In this document: piece after piece, positions 61,809-64,000 of the stretch
How the letters are laid out: every line of letters begins with the position of its first letter
Numbering within the stretch: position 1 is the first letter of the stretch
DNA from: Carboxylicivirga linearis
GTDB lineage: Bacteria > Bacteroidota > Bacteroidia > Bacteroidales > Marinilabiliaceae
Direction: 5' to 3'
DNA: 64,000 nucleotides
Assembly: GCF_018271995.1 (NCBI RefSeq)
Contig: NZ_JAGUCO010000021.1
Span: 23,348-87,347 of the forward strand
The notes under the pieces: generated by a model
What the model saw: the letters and a program-made list of their open reading frames with translations, nothing else
Told to the model about the DNA's origin: nothing
Database searches by the model: none
Made by a program: the position numbers and the translations under genes

Positions 61809-62030
61809 ATGTATTGGACACTCGAATTAGCCTCTAAGTTAGAAGATGCGCCATGGCCGGCATCAAAAGACGAATTAATCGATTTTGCAATTCGCTCGGG
61901 CGCGCCACTTGAAGTAATTGAAAATCTTCAAGAGATAGAGGATGAAGGAGAAGTTTTTGAGAGTATTGAGGATATTTGGCCAGATTATCCAAGTAAGGAA
62001 GACTTTTTCTTTAATGAAGATGAATATTAA
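61809..62030 (+). CDS. Small DUF2795 protein
   Basis: 73 residues, strongly acidic. MYWTLELASKLEDAPWPASK followed by DELIDFAIRSGAPLEVIENL is the DUF2795 pattern, and the tail FPSKEDFFFN-like (YPSKEDFFFNEDEY) is the Bacteroidota form. Function unknown. It sits 78 bp after the PduO gene and ends just before a terminator. No frame conflict on either strand. Confidence 0.85.
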   Translation: MYWTLELASKLEDAPWPASKDELIDFAIRSGAPLEVIENLQEIEDEGEVFESIEDIWPDYPSKEDFFFNEDEY

Positions 62031-62040
62031 GAGAGCAATA

Positions 62041-62065
62041 AAAAAGGGGCCAAAGCCCCTTTTTT
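62041..62065. terminator. Bidirectional terminator between DUF2795 and OstA-like genes
   Basis: AAAAAGGGGC / GCCCCTTTTTT (62041-62050 and 62055-62065), a perfect G+C-rich stem with a CAAA loop and A/T runs on both sides. It serves the plus-strand DUF2795 gene and the converging OstA-like gene. Confidence 0.92.
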
Positions 62066-62069
62066 ATTT

Positions 62070-63635
62070 TTATTCGTCTCCGAACTTATAGTCGTCGTAT
62101 ATTTTTGTTACCTCAGTCATTTTCGGAAGTCCAACCTTTTTGAAAATGTCCATTTTATTCTTAGGCCTTATTTCTTCCAGCCAAATAAAACCTTGTAGTC
62201 TTACATCTTCTGTGGGTAATGTATAAGGAGGATTTAAGTTTCCGGTTGGTTCTCCGCGAAGCATTATTCCATTAATGGCTCTGTCTTTAAGCTTAATAGT
62301 TAGAGCGCTGCTTTCAGCCCTGTTGACACCTATAATAAGTTCATCATCTTTGGGATAATACACTGTCTGCCCGTTTCCATCAACATCTATTTTATAAATA
62401 TCATTATTGCGAAAGTACCCCGTCATGTTTCTACCTTTTATCTGATTGAAGAAAATACTGTCTTCGGGTGAAACAACAAATGCCGAATTAAGTAAGTCGG
62501 CTTTATACATCGCCTGATTTCGGGTATATAATTTTATTGTTTGGGCAGTCATTTGGTTGTGCTGAACCCAAAGAATAGGTGTGTTATAAAAGGTATTTGT
62601 CGAATCTTTGAAATTATAAACCATAGAATCGCAGCGTCCTTGCATGTCTTGCCTGAAAAATTTAACATTGTAATATGCTTTCAGAATTTTACTTGTGTCC
62701 TCAGGTACAGGCACCGCTTTTAATGTATCGGCATGTAAAAAGAGTGTATCTGTTTGATAAATTTGCAGCAATTGTGCACTATCTGTAGCCAGAGCGTCTT
62801 CGGTTTTCTCATTGTAAAAACCATAATTACCCTTTATGATAATATTATTAGTAGTGTCTTGAAGTTCAAAATTATTAAAGGCTTCACCTATTCCACTTAA
62901 ACGATCGTAAAAAATGGTATCTCCCAATAGTATTTGCTCTTTCCCTTGTATGTAGCTGTTTTTTTGAAGTTTTGCTTTGTCGTTCATGGTATCGTAGTAT
63001 CCATCTTCACTATATATAATATTGTCGTCACTTACAATAAATGTTGGCCCCAAAATACTGGATACTTCAGTCACCGTATTATATATTAATGTGTCGGAAA
63101 AGATAGTGTACTGAGGATTGGTCACCACCACAGAATCTTTAAAATGTACTTCGTTATAGTCAGGATAATAATAGCCCCAGTCGCTGATTAATGTATTGTC
63201 GCCACTTAAAACCTCACCTCCATTGTAATAGTAGCCAATATTTTTAATGCGATCGTAATCCATGAAATCTGTAAACAAGGTGATGTCTTGCTTTTCAAGT
63301 TTTACATTCTGACGAACTTTAGCCAAACCGATAGAGCCTAAATAAGTTAGGTAGTCTCCATATAAATGTATAGAGTCATTTTGTATAATATGTATGTTGT
63401 GATAGGCATCAACATAATTTGAGTCGGGATATACATATGCACTATCGCAATACATGATAGTGTTCTCATGTTTTATTTCAACGTTTCCAATAAATAACCT
63501 TGCATTGGGGGCAACCTCTGTTTTGTTCCTTAAAAAGTCAGAGTGTTCAACTTTCACTTTTGACTTTTGTTGACCAAAACCATATTGAATTGAAGTTGCA
63601 AAAATAACTAGAAGTAAAAATGTCCTTAATGTCAT
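62070..63635 (-). CDS. OstA/LptA-like periplasmic protein
   Basis: Signal peptide (TFLLLVIFATSIQYGFG) and then about 500 residues of repeated beta-strand units with the OstA/LptA rhythm: IMYCDSAYVYPDSNYVDAYH, QNDSIHLYGDYLTYLG, DITLFTDFMDYDRIKN and VHFKDSVVVTNPQYTIFSD. Proteins of this fold carry LPS across the periplasm, and Bacteroidota have this long form instead of short LptA. With the LptC-like protein at 10.8 kb it may be part of LPS export. A near-consensus -7 box (CACCTTTG) lies at 63663-63670 on its strand. Confidence 0.85.
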   Translation of the reverse strand: MTLRTFLLLVIFATSIQYGFGQQKSKVKVEHSDFLRNKTEVAPNARLFIGNVEIKHENTIMYCDSAYVYPDSNYVDAYHNIHIIQNDSIHLYGDYLTYLGSIGLAKVRQNVKLEKQDITLFTDFMDYDRIKNIGYYYNGGEVLSGDNTLISDWGYYYPDYNEVHFKDSVVVTNPQYTIFSDTLIYNTVTEVSSILGPTFIVSDDNIIYSEDGYYDTMNDKAKLQKNSYIQGKEQILLGDTIFYDRLSGIGEAFNNFELQDTTNNIIIKGNYGFYNEKTEDALATDSAQLLQIYQTDTLFLHADTLKAVPVPEDTSKILKAYYNVKFFRQDMQGRCDSMVYNFKDSTNTFYNTPILWVQHNQMTAQTIKLYTRNQAMYKADLLNSAFVVSPEDSIFFNQIKGRNMTGYFRNNDIYKIDVDGNGQTVYYPKDDELIIGVNRAESSALTIKLKDRAINGIMLRGEPTGNLNPPYTLPTEDVRLQGFIWLEEIRPKNKMDIFKKVGLPKMTEVTKIYDDYKFGDE

Positions 63636-64000
63636 TATAGAGCAATCAAATTAAATGTTGTGCAAAGGTGCTAAAAATTCCTTTTTAAAACTTCATAAGG
63701 ATACAAAAGACCTATATGAGATATGTATTATAGTATATACATCATATATAAGAACACTAAGTTGGCATAAACACGTAATCTAGATGTATGGATACGCTTT
63801 TTTGCACTTTCAGCAAACTCAGAGGTATCTAAAAAACAAAAATCATAATTTTCTTTTGAATCTAACCTCCACACCGCCAATCCCGAAACACAAATTAACA
63901 CTTTCTACCTTCAAAAAGATTGGTTTTTGATTTGGACGTTCCAAAAATAACCGCTTATTTTGCATCCGCTTTTGAGAACAAGGGTTCTAAAGAAAAGCAG
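63636..64000. other. Right-end non-coding stretch, 365 bp
   Basis: A+T-rich. No ORF with a start, RNA gene or repeat is convincing. The minus strand is open for only 29 codons from the window edge. Apart from the possible promoter of the OstA-like gene I see nothing here. Confidence 0.5.

Noticed and set aside
1..64000. tRNA, rRNA, prophage, integrase or transposase genes
   Set aside because: All gaps over about 100 bp were read on both strands and no cloverleaf, att-site pair or transposase-like ORF was seen; a covariance-model search would be needed to be certain for small RNAs.

Overview
The window is a contiguous piece of a Bacteroidota chromosome, most likely class Bacteroidia near the Marinilabiliales/Prolixibacteraceae; that placement is an inference from gene content, not a database result. 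Supporting signs are a type IX secretion (T9SS) C-terminal sorting domain, a NigD-like lipoprotein, an OstA/LptA-like protein, class I fructose-bisphosphatase, an RseC-RnfBCDGEA operon, an M56-BlaI pair, few Shine-Dalgarno sites, and several upstream matches to the Bacteroidota -7 box TANNTTTG. I see no tRNA, rRNA, CRISPR array, prophage or insertion sequence.

Layout. 1-6.8 kb is the end of the division and cell-wall cluster (ftsW 3' end, murG, murC, ftsQ, ftsA, ftsZ) followed by a YqeY gene. Between two terminators (6.85-7.27 kb) lies a 21-bp tandem array organised as 84-bp higher-order units and open in one frame. 7.3-14.8 kb is a minus-strand envelope operon: coaX, outer-membrane protein, TPR protein, LptC-like, CNNM/CorC, PpiD-like chaperone. 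14.9-31.8 kb holds mostly housekeeping genes: response regulator, mfd, fbp, aspartate kinase, a HupE/DUF6702 pair, pyrC, a DPM1-like glycosyltransferase, a TGS-nucleoside kinase and uvrA. 31.9-35.3 kb carries an M56 sensor protease fused to an M23 peptidase, its BlaI-type repressor with a readable promoter/operator, and a lytic transglycosylase. 35.5-46 kb carries a PAS-GAF-PAS-PocR histidine kinase, the convergent RseC-Rnf operon and recG.

46-59 kb is the accessory-looking part. Two paralogous lipoproteins of unknown family flank a LuxR-type regulator with a degenerate receiver, a large unknown lipoprotein and a T9SS-exported subtilase. These are followed by a NigD-like lipoprotein, a TPR protein, an S9 peptidase lipoprotein and a cytosolic Cys-cluster protein. 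59-63.6 kb returns to ordinary genes: FKBP, methyltransferase, LolD-like ATPase, PduO adenosyltransferase, DUF2795 and OstA-like.

The best candidates for something undescribed are the 84-bp repeat array and the 46-53 kb secreted-protein locus. The promoter/operator of the M56-M23/BlaI pair is the clearest regulatory signal. Several gene starts were moved from upstream TTG or ATG codons to internal ATGs, because the upstream codons fall in promoters, terminator hairpins or neighbouring genes.
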